Below are positions 1 through 12,100 of a stretch of DNA of 64,000 bases, piece by piece. Numbering within the stretch: the stretch's first letter is position 1; each line of letters opens with the position of its first letter. The position numbers and the translations under genes were made by a program. A model generated the notes under the pieces. That model did not search any database and was not told where the DNA came from. It saw nothing but the letters and a program-made list of their open reading frames with translations. Origin of the DNA: Siphonodentalium dalli (Eukaryota > Mollusca > Scaphopoda > Gadilida > Siphonodentaliidae); contig CP136066.1 in NCBI GenBank assembly GCA_032622095.1, forward strand, positions 117,075,319 to 117,139,318. Reading direction: 5' to 3'.

Positions 1-207
1 ATTGTTCACATACAGGGAACTCATGCTTTAACGCAACATGTTATTATGGAATAACTAATAATGACTCCTGCCAGGCCATATGATAAATAAAAACTAAATA
101 AAAGAATATAAAATAAAGTGCCTTACAAGTTCATTACAATATTATATCTAGATAGACTAAATCCATTATTAATTACATAGTATATATCTGTATCTACAAT
201 ACATTAA

Positions 208-789
208 AGGGGTACTGTACGCCAAATGTTGTTGTTGGTTTCTATAGTTTCCGAGTCGGAGAATAAGGTAACAATTTTTCCATTATTTGAAAGTCTGTTG
301 AGTACGAAGTCATGTTACGGATGACAAATTTACCGGAATGCAAAAATACAAATTGTCGTTGTCGAGTAATTTTTGTAAAGTTTTCAACCAAATGAATCAA
401 ATAAAAGTTATATTATATGCATACTAGTCCCATATAATCATTTAAGTTATTGTATCGTCGCTAGTCAGTGAGTGGCTTGAGTGTTCTCCCCGTATCATCA
501 TAATATTTTAAGCAATCGTGTGTGCGATCGGTTTAAAAATCCAGTATCCCTCAATTACTATTTTTGATTACGGTAATTCATAATTTAATTGACGCCATTT
601 TATGGCTCCAGTCATAAATTCAATTTATATCAAATTATTAATTTTAAATTATTAAATTTTAAGATAGCCTATTAACCTGAGCGTTTACAGAATACATCTT
701 CGACTCAAATTACTTATGTTTCTATATATTATCGATATTAGATCGTTGTTGTCACCGGAAATTTAATGAAAATGGCGTACAGTACCCCT
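208..789. mobile_element. TTAA-flanked MITE, 582 bp
   Basis: Perfect 17-bp terminal inverted repeats, AGGGGTACTGTACGCCA at 208-224 and its complement at 773-789, are each flanked by TTAA (204-207, 790-793). TTAA duplication is typical of piggyBac and Kolobok superfamilies. There is no coding capacity. A related family sits at 34689-35169 (termini AGGTACTCAATCC). Confidence 0.85.
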
Positions 790-793
790 TTAA

Positions 794-2193
794 GGGCTGT
801 TATTATCTTGTGCGTTATCAGAATTAAAAAAAGAAAAGAAGAGGTTTACCCCCGCCCTACCCTAATTTTTGCCCTCCGTTACTGAAAACGAAGGTACTAT
901 TTTATTTGGCCTAACTCAAACAAATATAAACCGATTTCAATAATTTTTGTTATGTAATTATATATCATCAATGGTCTAGGTTCTAACTTAATACACTTAA
1001 TACATTAAAAGCATTCAGATCGAGGTGGGGAAGGGGAGATATTCCCAGGACTGGCCTCAGTGGCCTGCATGCAATGGTCTACATGTATGCTGTCCAGAGA
1101 CAAACCCATGTTTTTAGTTTGAAAATTTGATAGCATTAGGATTTACTTTACCTAAAACTACCACCCAGAAACTAAATCCGGATGGACATACTAGTACCAT
1201 ATATGGGGGGGGGACACACCTGATTTATATTGTCCACCACAAGCTTTTTTTTCCTGGAGAGAAAATTGGACTGTTCTTGAGGGAAGTAGTCATATATATA
1301 TATATACATGTACCAATATTAAATAATCATTGTTTATGCATATTGGCCCACTCTCAACATTTTTCTATAAAAGTCCTTCTAATTTCTGAGTCTTGTAGGC
1401 TGCTAATAGAAATTGTGCATTTCAGCTTTGTTACGATAATAAACAAAATTGTGACTTAATAGTGCACTTGTAAACACAAACCTACTACTAGTAGTACAGT
1501 ATTCAATAAGTCATGAATAGAAGCTTGAAAGTCAGTATTTTCTTGTGAAGTCATTAATTGTATATTATTATATGTCAGATTTATGGAGGCAAGACTCAGT
1601 ATGATTATTCATTGCTTCAAATGTGCTTGCTTCAGTGAGTATTATGAACAAATTCTCATTCCTTGTCAAAATGGCCATGTATCGATCAGAATGACACATT
1701 GAGACTCAGATCAAGCTGAAAATCGGTCCCGAAAAATCGGTCCCGATTTTCAGCCCATGTCTGGGTTCGAACCTGTGCCAACATTAACTAGTCCAGACAG
1801 ATCTTATCCAAGACCTAACCAGCTGGACTAGATGGAGACTTCCTTAAAAAGAGCCCTTTCACCAAGAGTTGAGATGAATATATTAGTCTGAACATTGGTT
1901 CGAATATTGACACAGAACGATCTACCATTATATTGGCAGAGCACAGTGTCCTGTCATAAATGAAGGGTCCATACAATTTATGCTCATCATTAATACTTTT
2001 TGCTGTGCACTCGTATTTTGTGTTGTATTTGTCGGTTAGGCAAATAATAGCCATATATATCTATGCAATTAATAACAAACATGAAATGAACTTAGGTTCA
2101 GTATTGTTTCTACCCTACTCATTTGTAATGCAATGGATGCTACCAGTACTGTTTCTTTAAGTAGTTAGCGATGCCAGTGATGCTGTGTTACAT
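794..2193. other. Sequence without a recognised gene
   Basis: Presumed RCOR intron. The open frames here have no recognisable domains. A short G run occurs at 1206-1213. A small hairpin at 1716-1753 (CTGAAAATCGG and its complement) lies next to a GGGTTCGAACC box. Confidence 0.6.
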
Positions 2194-2201
2194 GTATCTA
2201 G

Positions 2202-3382
2202 CAGTGTTCGCGCTGGACCGAAAAAAACTTTAGCCAAAAGTTTAGCCAAATGAAAATTTTATTAGCCAAATGAAAAAAACTTTAGCCAAATGGTTTTTGG
2301 CCAATTTAAAAAAAAAAATTGCCAACTTAAATCATCGTTTTCTGGTCGGTTCACAAATAATGACTAAACCGTAAAATCTAACAGACACAGGTAAAATACA
2401 CAATAATTTAAATAATAATTGATGAAATAGAAGTATTTTTATATATATCATTTATTAAACATTTATTAATCTTTATGTGAAAGAGTGATTTGGGGGGGGG
2501 GGGGGGGGGTAACCCGGGATTGTCCTAAATGTCATTATTTTTTTGTTTTATATCAATATCTTTTTTTAAATCATTAAATATTTATCCGTGCGAAAATATC
2601 TAAGTGACATCTGGAAACTAATAACTTAATATTGTTACACCATTATCAAATTACAATCTGTCATAAAAACATGCATATTATTTCGACTGTATCGGTATTG
2701 ACGACAAATAGCCACAAAATATATGTCGTGATTCACATTTGGCTGATTAAGCTATTGTCTTACACTTGGTGCTCATAAACCTCGACCGTCATAAATACAA
2801 TGTGATCATAAACATGCATTGTGCAGGCGCGCCGTGAGTGACCAGACAGACAATGGGCTGAATGGGGGATTTATAGGGGATTAAATGTAAAAATTAAAAA
2901 TGACCTTTTGCTGCTTCGTCCAGAGTGACGTAATCTTTCTCCAGATTAAAACAGCCTGTTACGAACAAATTGCTTATATACCGGCGTCAATGGACTTTAC
3001 AACACATTGCTTTCTTCACATTGTCATAATTCAACCATGGTCGGTTTAATGTCCATGCGTCTTTGAATGTCCGTCTTGTGAAAACTAAAGATGATTGCAA
3101 ATCACTGTGTGATCGCTTGGTTGATAGAGTTGTCGATCGGGTTTCCCTTTGTACGATATTTCATAAGTACGAAAATAATGAAATACTTTCGTCACCTAAA
3201 TTCGTCTTGAATGTCGATCTATTGAGCGCTTTTATTAATTAACTTTCTGGCTCCATGCTTTCAGTCTTCATTTGGGTTCAAAAAAAAGTTTAGCCAAAAG
3301 TTTAGCCAAATGAAATTTTTATTAGCCAAATTCGAAAAATATTAGCCATTGGCTAATTTGGCTACCGACAGCGCGAACACTG
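2202..3382. mobile_element. Non-autonomous hAT element, family 1 copy 1
   Basis: Termini CAGTGTTCGCGCTG (2202-2215) and CAGCGCGAACACTG (3369-3382) are perfect inverted repeats. The 8-bp target duplication GTATCTAG stands on both sides (2194-2201, 3383-3390). Subterminal regions carry repeated TTTAGCCAAA words on both ends, likely transposase-binding repeats. It has an 18-G run near 2492 and no transposase frame. A second copy lies at 36553-37500. Confidence 0.93.
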
Positions 3383-3390
3383 GTATCTAG

Positions 3391-4007
3391 TCTGAAAGTG
3401 GCATTTCAAATAGGATTTTGAACGGTTGAACATGCATTGGTCGTCATTTTCGAGTGTAATCCACAGATTCCACATAGCAGATGGTGTTACTAATGCAAGC
3501 TTCAATACTCTATCTTTATGGATTAAACATAATCTTCGTTTATAACCAGAATATTTTCTTCGACCAATTGGTGTGAAATTTCAGGCCTGCAGGTTTCAAA
3601 CTTAGGTGTTTACAACCTATTTTTCGTTTGCCTGGTTTGTGCTTAGGTAACCCATATAGGCCAGCAGGAGAATTACACTAACTGTTATCATCACGACAGA
3701 TGGGCATGAACTACCATAATAAATTTGACTCTCATTTTGGGACTTGATTGAGTAAAAAAAAGATGAGAATTAGTTATCGCGAGACCTGCATAAATTTATA
3801 AAACTTTGGCACAACCTGTTTTTCTTTCGCAGCATTTCATTTTAGATAACCTCCAGGCGAACTGAATGGTCATTCGCCTCAAATTTGCAGGCCTGAATTT
3901 AGTGAATCTTCTTTTGAGACAAACTGTAGGACATGATCCTAATTTGGTCTAAATTGGATGTTTGGTTGAAGAATTATAAACGTGAGATACAGACAGACGA
4001 CAGGTTT
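3391..4007. other. Sequence without a recognised gene
   Basis: AT-rich presumed intron. I see no exon, repeat boundary or RNA gene. Confidence 0.5.
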
Positions 4008-4865
4008 TTAGCTCGCCTGAGACGAAGTCTCCGGTGAAGCTATAGTCATCACTCCTCATCCATCAGTCCATTCATTTGTCCACCGTCTGTCAAGAATCAT
4101 CTTATCCAGAACCATAAGACTGAATGGGTTCATATTTGGTACGGTTGTATCCTAGGTGACTCACATTCAGATTGGTTCAGGTGAATTAGTTGTGAAACCA
4201 GGGCCATAAATCTATTCCTCCATAGGAATATGGGTGCAATCTGTCCATTTTTGCTAGAGTTATGGCCCTTTTCGACTTAGAATCCTGTCAATTTCTTGTT
4301 TCCGGATGATAGCTTTAGTTTGTGTGATCAGATCTGAATCAAATTTAGTATGATAGTTTATCAGCCCAAAATACAGGTCAGGTTCAAATATGGGTTTGCT
4401 CTGCCCATTTTTGTGAGAGTTATGGTCCTTTTATGACTTAGAATCCTGTCAATTTCTGGTTTCCGGATGATAACTTTAGTTTTCGTGATCTATATGTATA
4501 AAATTTGGTATATGAGTTTATCAGCTCGAAATACAGATCAAGTTCGAATATGGGTACGATCCACCCATTTTGTTCTGAAATTTAGTATCGGATTTAGGGT
4601 CCTTGTATTTTTTTTCCAGAAAAGCTGATGCCCCCAATGAAGCCACTTTTTCGGGGGACACTGTGGCCAGACGGCCTTTTATTTCGACTTAGAAAATTCA
4701 ATATTTTTTCTTTGGTTTCCAGATGATAACTAAAGTTTGGACTGTTCAATTGAAAATTCCGTTTTTTTGTGAGTCATTGATATCAAAATACAGCTCAAGT
4801 TCGAATTTGAGTTTGATCCGATGATTTTTCTCGAGTTATGGGCTTTTCGGCTTTGACAAACATTT
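4008..4865 (+). repeat. Dispersed repeat family A (TTTTTAGCTC...GAGACGAAGTC) copy
   Basis: Opens with TTTTTAGCTCGCCTGAGACG and a CTCCGGTGAAGCTATAGTCATC segment. Internal copies of a degenerate unit follow, containing TTATGGCCCTTTT..GACTTAGAAT and CAAATTTAGTATG..TTATCAGC. Related copies are at 13975-14385 and 14456-14900. No open frame is conserved. Confidence 0.75.
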
Positions 4866-5059
4866 TTTATAATTTTCTGTATGAGGGTACCTTCATGGTG
4901 TAATCAACTCCTCCTACAGTTTTGATCATAGATATTTGAAACTTCAGAGTATTGTTACCCACATATTGGAGATGTGCAACATACATTTCAACATTTTTTT
5001 TAATTTCTTCAACAAAGTGGTGTGGACTTGCCACGTTTTCGGGGGACACTGTGGTCAGG

Positions 5060-5480
5060 TTGACCTTTTATTTATTTAGATTTTTATGTGTACCCATAGT
5101 ATGGTACACATAGCTTCGACGTCCGGATTGACCACTCGTCGTTCATCCGTCTGTCTGTCCTGTCCATCTGTCCGTAGACACTTTATGCATGGTGCGATAA
5201 CGCAAACATTTTTTATTCGATCGGAACCAAATTTTGTATATATGTGTTTCTCAGCCCAAGTTCGAGTACGATTGTGGGTTTGATCAGATTTTTTTATGAA
5301 GTTATGGCCCTTCTTCGACTTAGAATTCACGCATGCTGCAATAACTCAAAACAAATATCTGATTGAAACCAAATTTTGAATGTGAGTTTTTCAGCCCAAA
5401 ATACAGATAGAATTAATAATTTGGGTTTGATTTGATTTTTTTAAACAGAATTATGGCCCTTTTTAAAAAAGATAGGATTT
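5060..5480 (+). repeat. Dispersed repeat family D copy
   Basis: Shares CGTCCGGATTGACCACTCGT, the CTGTCTGTCC low-complexity stretch, and ACACTTTATGCATGGTGCGA with the copy at 33770-34010. Downstream units with TTATGGCCCTTCTTCGACTT overlap in style with family A. Open frames across it are chance. Confidence 0.75.
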
Positions 5481-6423
5481 TAGCATCCAAGCTGAAAATA
5501 GCTAATCACTATCGCCAAGGTATGGGTTAAACATAGAATATAAAAGGCAAAAACCACATTTTGTTAAAGGAAGACAGATGATATCATCACATAAATTCAG
5601 CCCCTTGATTTTGTTGAGAATTTGTGAACAATATCGAAGCATCTTAATTTTGGTCCATCCATTACAGTTCTAAAGTGGTACGTCATTTGTACATTTCATT
5701 TTATCTGCATATATATCCATGTGAACATTAAGGTGTATTCAGGGCTCCAGAATCAAACTACAACAACAACAATCAAAAGCTTGAATATCAAAATGATATG
5801 AAATAAATGGATATAACATTTATTTGATATCAAACAAAATATTGTCTTTCATTAATTAGCTCTTATTCCAAATGTGTTATTTTATAGACTAGAATCTGAA
5901 TAATAGGTGCCATATGTTCCATTAAAATGACTATATTAGGCATGGAACCTTGAATACATGGCTTAAAATGTCACACTAAAATAATATTCAGCTCTGTCTC
6001 ACAAACTGTTGGGAATAAGACTGTTTGATATCAGCATATCATGTGAATCAACTTAGGCAAAAACTTCAGAACATTATTTATTTAAACTTAATAAAAATTT
6101 TACTTGTACAAATTATATTTATAAAGTGTTTTGTCATTTGCAAACAGCCTATTTCTGATAGAAAACCAACAAATAATTGGGTAATCAAATCAGAAGGTGC
6201 ATTTTTGTTTCAAAATTTCTGAAAGGAACGTCCATTACAAAAAATATTGGTACATCCATTTAATACCATGAACCAAGGGCAAGTGATCACCAATCCAGAA
6301 ACAGTGTCACTCATGCATACATGTATGTTTTGTGTTGTGTCATATGTAAACAGCCTATTTCTGATTGAAAACCCACAAATAATAGGGTAATCATATCCGA
6401 AGGTGCATTTTTGTTTCAACATT
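5481..6423. other. Sequence without a recognised gene
   Basis: A duplicated segment is visible: CAAACAGCCTATTTCTGAT with GAAAACC-ACAAATAATNGGGTAATCA occurs near 6140 and again near 6350. Otherwise AT-rich intron-like DNA. Confidence 0.5.
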
Positions 6424-6536
6424 TCAGAAAGATACATTCTCTTTATATATATATGCGAGTCTCCCATAGGGAGCCTCACATATATAAGAGAAGGCACTGG
6501 CTTTCAAGGTCAAGGAAATATTGTTAGGCCAATGTA
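6424..6536. repeat. Palindromic core of a TTAA MITE family
   Basis: TACATTCTCTTTATATATATATGCGAG, TCTCCCATAGGGAGC and CATATATAAGAGAA form a hairpin. The sequence, including the following ATATTGTTAGGCCAATG, matches the interior of the element at 59346-59585. Here the terminal repeats are not evident, so it is a fragment. Confidence 0.7.
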
Positions 6537-7246
6537 GTTAGGTATTCATATAAATCACACATGTCCTTTTCTTGCAGAGATGTCCCGGGATTGTCCCCAC
6601 TGGTTGGATGGGGGGCGGATTTGCAGATTTGTTCAATTAGATGTAATTTTTTTTTCCCGAAACCAATTACATATAATAAATTTAATATAAGATAATTGAC
6701 ATTGATCAAGAGAAGCGAGCTCCTAGTTTTAATATTTACCCAATATTTATTATTTTATAACAAGATATCATGGGATGGGTCCCGGTTTCTGAGGAAAAAA
6801 TTGCACTGAACATTTTTGTTTTGATAAGTTTCATTAAGCTCACATGATTGGTGTAGTTATTTAAAACCATTCATACCCTTTGTCTGTTTTTATCCTACTG
6901 TTTTAACATTTAAATTTGAGTATGAACTACCTGAGGAATCAGTTCCTGATAACATACACTTTTTAGATTAAAAAAAATCTGAGCAGTGTCGTTTATTATT
7001 GTAATGCAATGTTTTGTCTTCCAACACATGTACACATATATGGTGCACATATTAAATGTCAACATCTGAATCTCGTATGGGTATCATGTTTGCTCAAATG
7101 GGATTGGTTATTCAAGAAGGGGCAGACTTTGCAGATTTCATACTCTGCACTCAAATTAATTGAATTAGGAATGTGTATACATGTATACATGTCAGTGTGA
7201 ACACTTTAATCTGTAAGCTGAATGTATTTGCTCTAACTATTTATTT
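6537..7246. other. Sequence without a recognised gene
   Basis: AT-rich intron-like DNA. No coding or structural signal recognised. Confidence 0.5.
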
Positions 7247-7340
7247 TGAAGTAAATTTGACAAGTACTGACTCTTGTAGTCTTCAGAGTCCCAGTATTTA
7301 CAGTCAGGTGATCGACTCCACAATTAATGACTGTCTTGTT
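7247..7340 (+). repeat. Short dispersed repeat family E, copy 1
   Basis: About 95 bp with GACAAGTACTGACTCTTGTA, GAGTCCCAGTATTTACAGTC and ATGACTGTCTTGTTTATAT. Copies are at 13651-13745 and, split by an insertion, at 16418-16504 and 19228-19250. Confidence 0.7.
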
Positions 7341-9073
7341 TATATATAGATTAATCTAAGCTGTCAATCCATGGATTACTATAAATCAATTGGTTGTCAC
7401 ACATTTAGACAAAAGGATATTTCTCGGTAGCATAAATTTCTTGATTACTTTCCGTTATAGCCTGTTAACCAATTAACCCAGAAATAAACAGCAGCGTTGA
7501 GTGATACTAGTATGACCACACTTTTACTGCATGCCTAAAAATGTACATGACAAATATTCAATATTTTCTACGATTTAAAGGGGAATTTCAATTTTGAATA
7601 TGAATTCCTTCGGTTGGACTGACCTTGAAATAACAGTACTGCTAACCCTTAGTGCACACATTAGAGATATCAACTAGACTCGTGCTAACATTTGCAAAGA
7701 ATGAAACTAACAACAGCTGAAATATATCAGGAACATGTGCAACACAATTGTGTGATCATTTGGCACTGGCCAATAAAAAACGATGAATTGATGATGCCAC
7801 TTCATCAATCAATAATCAGAGGTGTGAGTGACAGTGTGTCGTGTTTCAAATTTATGTGTGGTTTTCTTTGGATATTGAAAATAATCTTAGAGTTTTTTGC
7901 TCATTTTGCTTCTACGTTCTACTTTACATGGTGGTTCTGATATGATTGACGGGTTAAATAATAAGAAATAACTCTTGTTTTGATTAAGGTTATGAGTTTA
8001 ATGACAAATACATCTACACTAGTGTTATAGAATTTGTGTTCAAACTTTTTGGTTATAACTGTATTTACTTTAATCAGAACAAAAGTTGTTTTAAGAAATA
8101 ACTCTTGTTTCGATTATGGTTATGAAGTTATAACCAAAAAGATTGAATACAAATTCTACTAATGCATTATAGTTAAAAAAAACTTTTTGGTTATAACTCA
8201 TAATCAAAATAAGTTATTTATAATTTAATCCCTCATAAAAAAACTTTTTGGTTATAACTCATAATCGAAATGAGGGATTAAATTATAAATAACTTATTTC
8301 GATTATGAGTTATAACCAAAAAGTTTTTTTTAACTATAATGCGTTAATAGAATTTGTATTCAATTTTTTTGGTTATAATTGCATAACCTTAATCAACACA
8401 AGAGTTATTTCTTAAAACAACTTTTGTTCTGATTAAAGTTATACAGTTATAACCGAAAAACTTCACAGGAGAACCACCGTATTAAGTAGAAGGGATAGAA
8501 GTAAAAAGGAGCATACAACTTTGAGATTATTTCCAACGAAAAAGATACCTAAAGTTGAAACTGACTGCGACACGCTGTCAATCGAACATCCATTTATCGA
8601 ATGATCAAGTGGCATCATAAATTTGTCACATTTGATTTGCTAGTGAACAGCGTGCACACACTGCATGGTCAATGGCAGTACCTGGGCATGTGTTCCAGAC
8701 ATATTTCAGCTGTGACACGAGTTGTTAGTTTCTGAATCTGTATTTCTTTGCAAATGCTGGCACGAGTGAGTCTATTTCTCTGAGTACTGATGATTAATTA
8801 GCAGTAAGGTTATTCGCAGGGTAGCCCTGCCTGAAGGAATTTTGATGCAACATCATAATTCCCTTTTAAATTGCAGAAAGTGTCAACTAATATTCATGCA
8901 CATTTTTTATACCCGCAGTATATAGGCATGGTCACTCCTGTAGCGGGAAAGTAATCAAGAAATTAATTAGGTTATCGAGAAATAATCTTAATGACAAAGT
9001 GTGTGGCAGCCAATTGTTTTACAGTATTCCGTGAAATGACAGCTTATGATAAAATTATTCTTATATATATTTT
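7341..9073. repeat. Long imperfect inverted repeat (foldback), about 1.73 kb
   Basis: The left arm (about 7341-8205) and right arm (about 8245-9073) are diverged reverse complements. Examples are TAAGCTGTCA near 7359 against TGACAGCTTA near 9043, TTCTTGATTACTTTCC against GGAAAGTAATCAAGAA, and GACTCGTGCTAACATTTGCA against TGCAAATGCTGGCACGAGTG. The centre is a cluster of shorter palindromes built on CTTTTTGGTTATAACTCATA. No transposase frame. It ends about 40 nt before the ELM2 exon acceptor. Confidence 0.82.
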
Positions 9074-9114
9074 TTAAAATGTTGGTATCCTAGTTATTGG
9101 TATTAAATTTTCAG

Positions 9115-9186
9115 ATGGAAAGTTTGATGGCAAACCAGAAGCTATGCTTGTTTGGTCTCCCAGTCTTGAAACATCTGGTATAAAGG
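9115..9186 (+). CDS. RCOR: RCOR exon a: end of ELM2 domain
   Basis: Acceptor AG at 9113-9114, donor GTGAGT at 9187. The first two bases finish a codon begun upstream. It then reads 23 codons [20 protein letters not shown] followed by GIK, with one base carried over. MLVWSP is the invariant centre of the CoREST ELM2 domain, which docks HDAC1/2. The acceptor lies only about 40 nt after the end of a 1.7-kb foldback repeat. Confidence 0.93.
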
Positions 9187-12100
9187 GTGAGTGTTTGATA
9201 TATTATTAAATTCCATATAAATATAAATATAACCCCGAGTCAATGGTTTTCATTTTGATAAATGTTGTGTGGTATAGCGTGATACAAGGCGAGGTGGGAT
9301 CATTGCTGCCGATGCGACGTGGAGGGTGGGATTGGTTCCGCAGAGCCTTGTATCATGTTATACCACACAACTGGAGATACCCGGTACTCTAATTAATGTA
9401 TAAATTCTAAATGATTGGACAAAATGCTCCACATACTAGTTTGCGAAAAAATAATTTTGAATGAATGCCATCACGCAAAAATGATAACATATTCGGTTTA
9501 TTGATGTGGTGTTAGGTATATACCAAACATATATACTCATAAAATGACAACCATTGCTAAATCGAATTGTAAAAACTGTCAAAATCCAAATCTACACTCA
9601 AAGTACAAACATGTACATGTGAATTATCCATGTAGCTTCCTCTAGACCTGCAAGCTTGTTAATTTCAACCATGTACATGTATCTTTCTCCAACCTTTGCA
9701 GATACAGTGTAATTATTTTGTTGTTTTCGGTTAAAAGAAGTATGACTCAAGATTGTATCCTTGAATTGAATGATGGAAACTAACATCAGTATTGTGTTGC
9801 AATGAATCCCCAATGAGAATAGTGTGTGGTTAATAGCCATGGACACTTTGCCAAAGATGTGCATATATATACAAAATAAAATCCCATACTGATCGACCTT
9901 GGCTTTTTCTACATTAATCAATTTTCTATATATGCGTATTAATGCCTCTAGTTCGGTATTCTACCAAAATCTTTTGCAAAATTGCTAATTTTTCAACTCA
10001 AAGCATGGTACATGTATGGATAAAACTTCCTGTTTAGTGACATCGTATAGCCTCACACCAGTTGAGTAGTTTTGACCTCTGATTGGTCTATTTAAATTGG
10101 AGACATTGTACAGTAATATAATACGGCACCTATATATCCATATATATCTGGCATTTCAGTTGAAGAATACATCCATTTTGCCAAAGAAAAGCATGGATAC
10201 AATACAGAGCAGGTAAGATAGGGTAGTATAAAATATATGAAAATGTAAGAAATACTGAACATATACACAGGCCTCTCCATGTAATTATACCCCCATGACC
10301 GAAGGAAATGGTGTGTATACTGAATTATATATGCCTCTGACCTTCCTTCTGTCCATCAGGCCATCTCTCTGTCTGTCCATCCATCCATAAACAATTCTTT
10401 GAACATCTTCTCCAGATTCATTATGGATGTTCTCTAGGTGACTTACATTCAGATTTGTTCAAATGAAGTCACCAGGTCAAATAGATGAGAAGCCAGGGCC
10501 ATAACTCTTTCCCTCCATAGTAATTCTTAAAACGACTTCTTAAGAACCATCAGGCCTATGTTGTTTATATTTGGTAGTTTAACATATTTTATTGTATCAT
10601 TAATGTACAATTGGGATTGGGGCACAAGTTATACAATTTAGTTAGCCCCTCTCCCCATACAATTACACACGTTATTATAACAACAAGATGGTATACATAT
10701 ATATGTTTAAATTGTTTTTTTGTGTTACCAGGTCCAGGTTCGATGTGGGAGTTCATTTGGTTTGATTACTGATTGTTGACATAGGAAAAATGTGTTAGTT
10801 AGACATAGGAAAGATGTGTTAGTTAGTTTAGTAGTAACTTTGGGGTACTAAGATGATGGTGTTGAACCCAGAGGTGATGAATGTGTTATTTAATAAAGCG
10901 GTTTGTAGCGACTATATATTTTTGAACTTCTGCAAATATTAATTTGTTTTTGTTATTACTAATGTGTTGTATACCTTTTAGGAGGTCGGTGATATTGTAT
11001 ACAGTGATACCTTTTGTTCTAAGCCTGTTAAAAAGCCGTATGCGTTGTGTCTGGTATATTAGGGGCATAAGAAAAAGTAATGGTGGGTATCTTATATTTG
11101 GTATGGAGGATTCTTGTGTGATACAAATATACGTTATAAGCACAGCGTCCAATTAAAAAGCAAAATAATGATTGCAAGTGCCCGATAAATTGGATGCCAT
11201 GCTTATAACATATTTATAACACCCAATCACCCCAAGAAATTTACAATCAGTGATGAGATTCTCTTACCAGTCTTACAAACCTGATCTGGTGAATGACTGG
11301 GATTCAAATTTGTTCATATGAGGTCACCAGGTTAAATAGGGGCAGAGCCAGGGAAATAACTCTTTCCCTCCAGTAATTCTTAAAACGTCTTCTTATCCAG
11401 AACCGCAATACCTAATGAAGTTATATTTTGTGAGGGTAGTCCCTAGTTGACTTGGATTCAGATTTGTTCAAATGAGGTCACTGGTCAAATAGGGGCAGAG
11501 ACAGGGACATAACTCTTTCCCTCTATAGTAATTCTTAAAACGATTTCTTCTCAAGAACAATCAGGCCTATTTAGCTTATATTTGGTCCTGGAGGGTCTTT
11601 GTGTGACTGAAATTTTTTTAAATGGGGTCAACGGATCAAAAAGGGGGTGAGTTAGGGGACTCAACCTTTTTTATACGCCCTTTTGAAAAAAAGTCGTATT
11701 ATGTAATCAGACTGTTTGTCAAGCCGTCTGTCCATTATCGTTTTTGGTTTCCGATTGATAACTCCAGTTTGGATTATTTGATCTGAACCAAAGTTGTGTA
11801 TGTGTATTTCGCAGATAAAAATACAGGCCAAGTTCGAATATGGGTTACCTCCAATTATGTTTACATGAGTTACTGCCCTTTTTCGACAGAATTTGACTCT
11901 GTTAACATTTATGGTTCCGATCGATAACTCTGGTTTTAATTATTTGATCTGAACCATAGTTGGTACATGTATGTGTATTTCCCAGCTAAAGATACAGGCC
12001 AAGTTTGAATATGGGTTCCGTCCAATTATTTTTACATGAGTTACGGCCATTTTTCGACTTAGAATTTGACCACATTTTGGCATTGAATTTAGGGGTATAT

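Noticed and set aside
1735-1765. GGGTTCGAACC box resembling a tRNA T-arm
   Set aside because: No matching A box, anticodon arm or acceptor stem could be built. At most it is a tRNA-like fragment or SINE remnant.
1-9114. Search for the upstream RCOR exon (start of ELM2, MRVG-x-YQA pattern)
   Set aside because: No segment with the right motif, splice sites and phase was found. The exon probably lies before the window.
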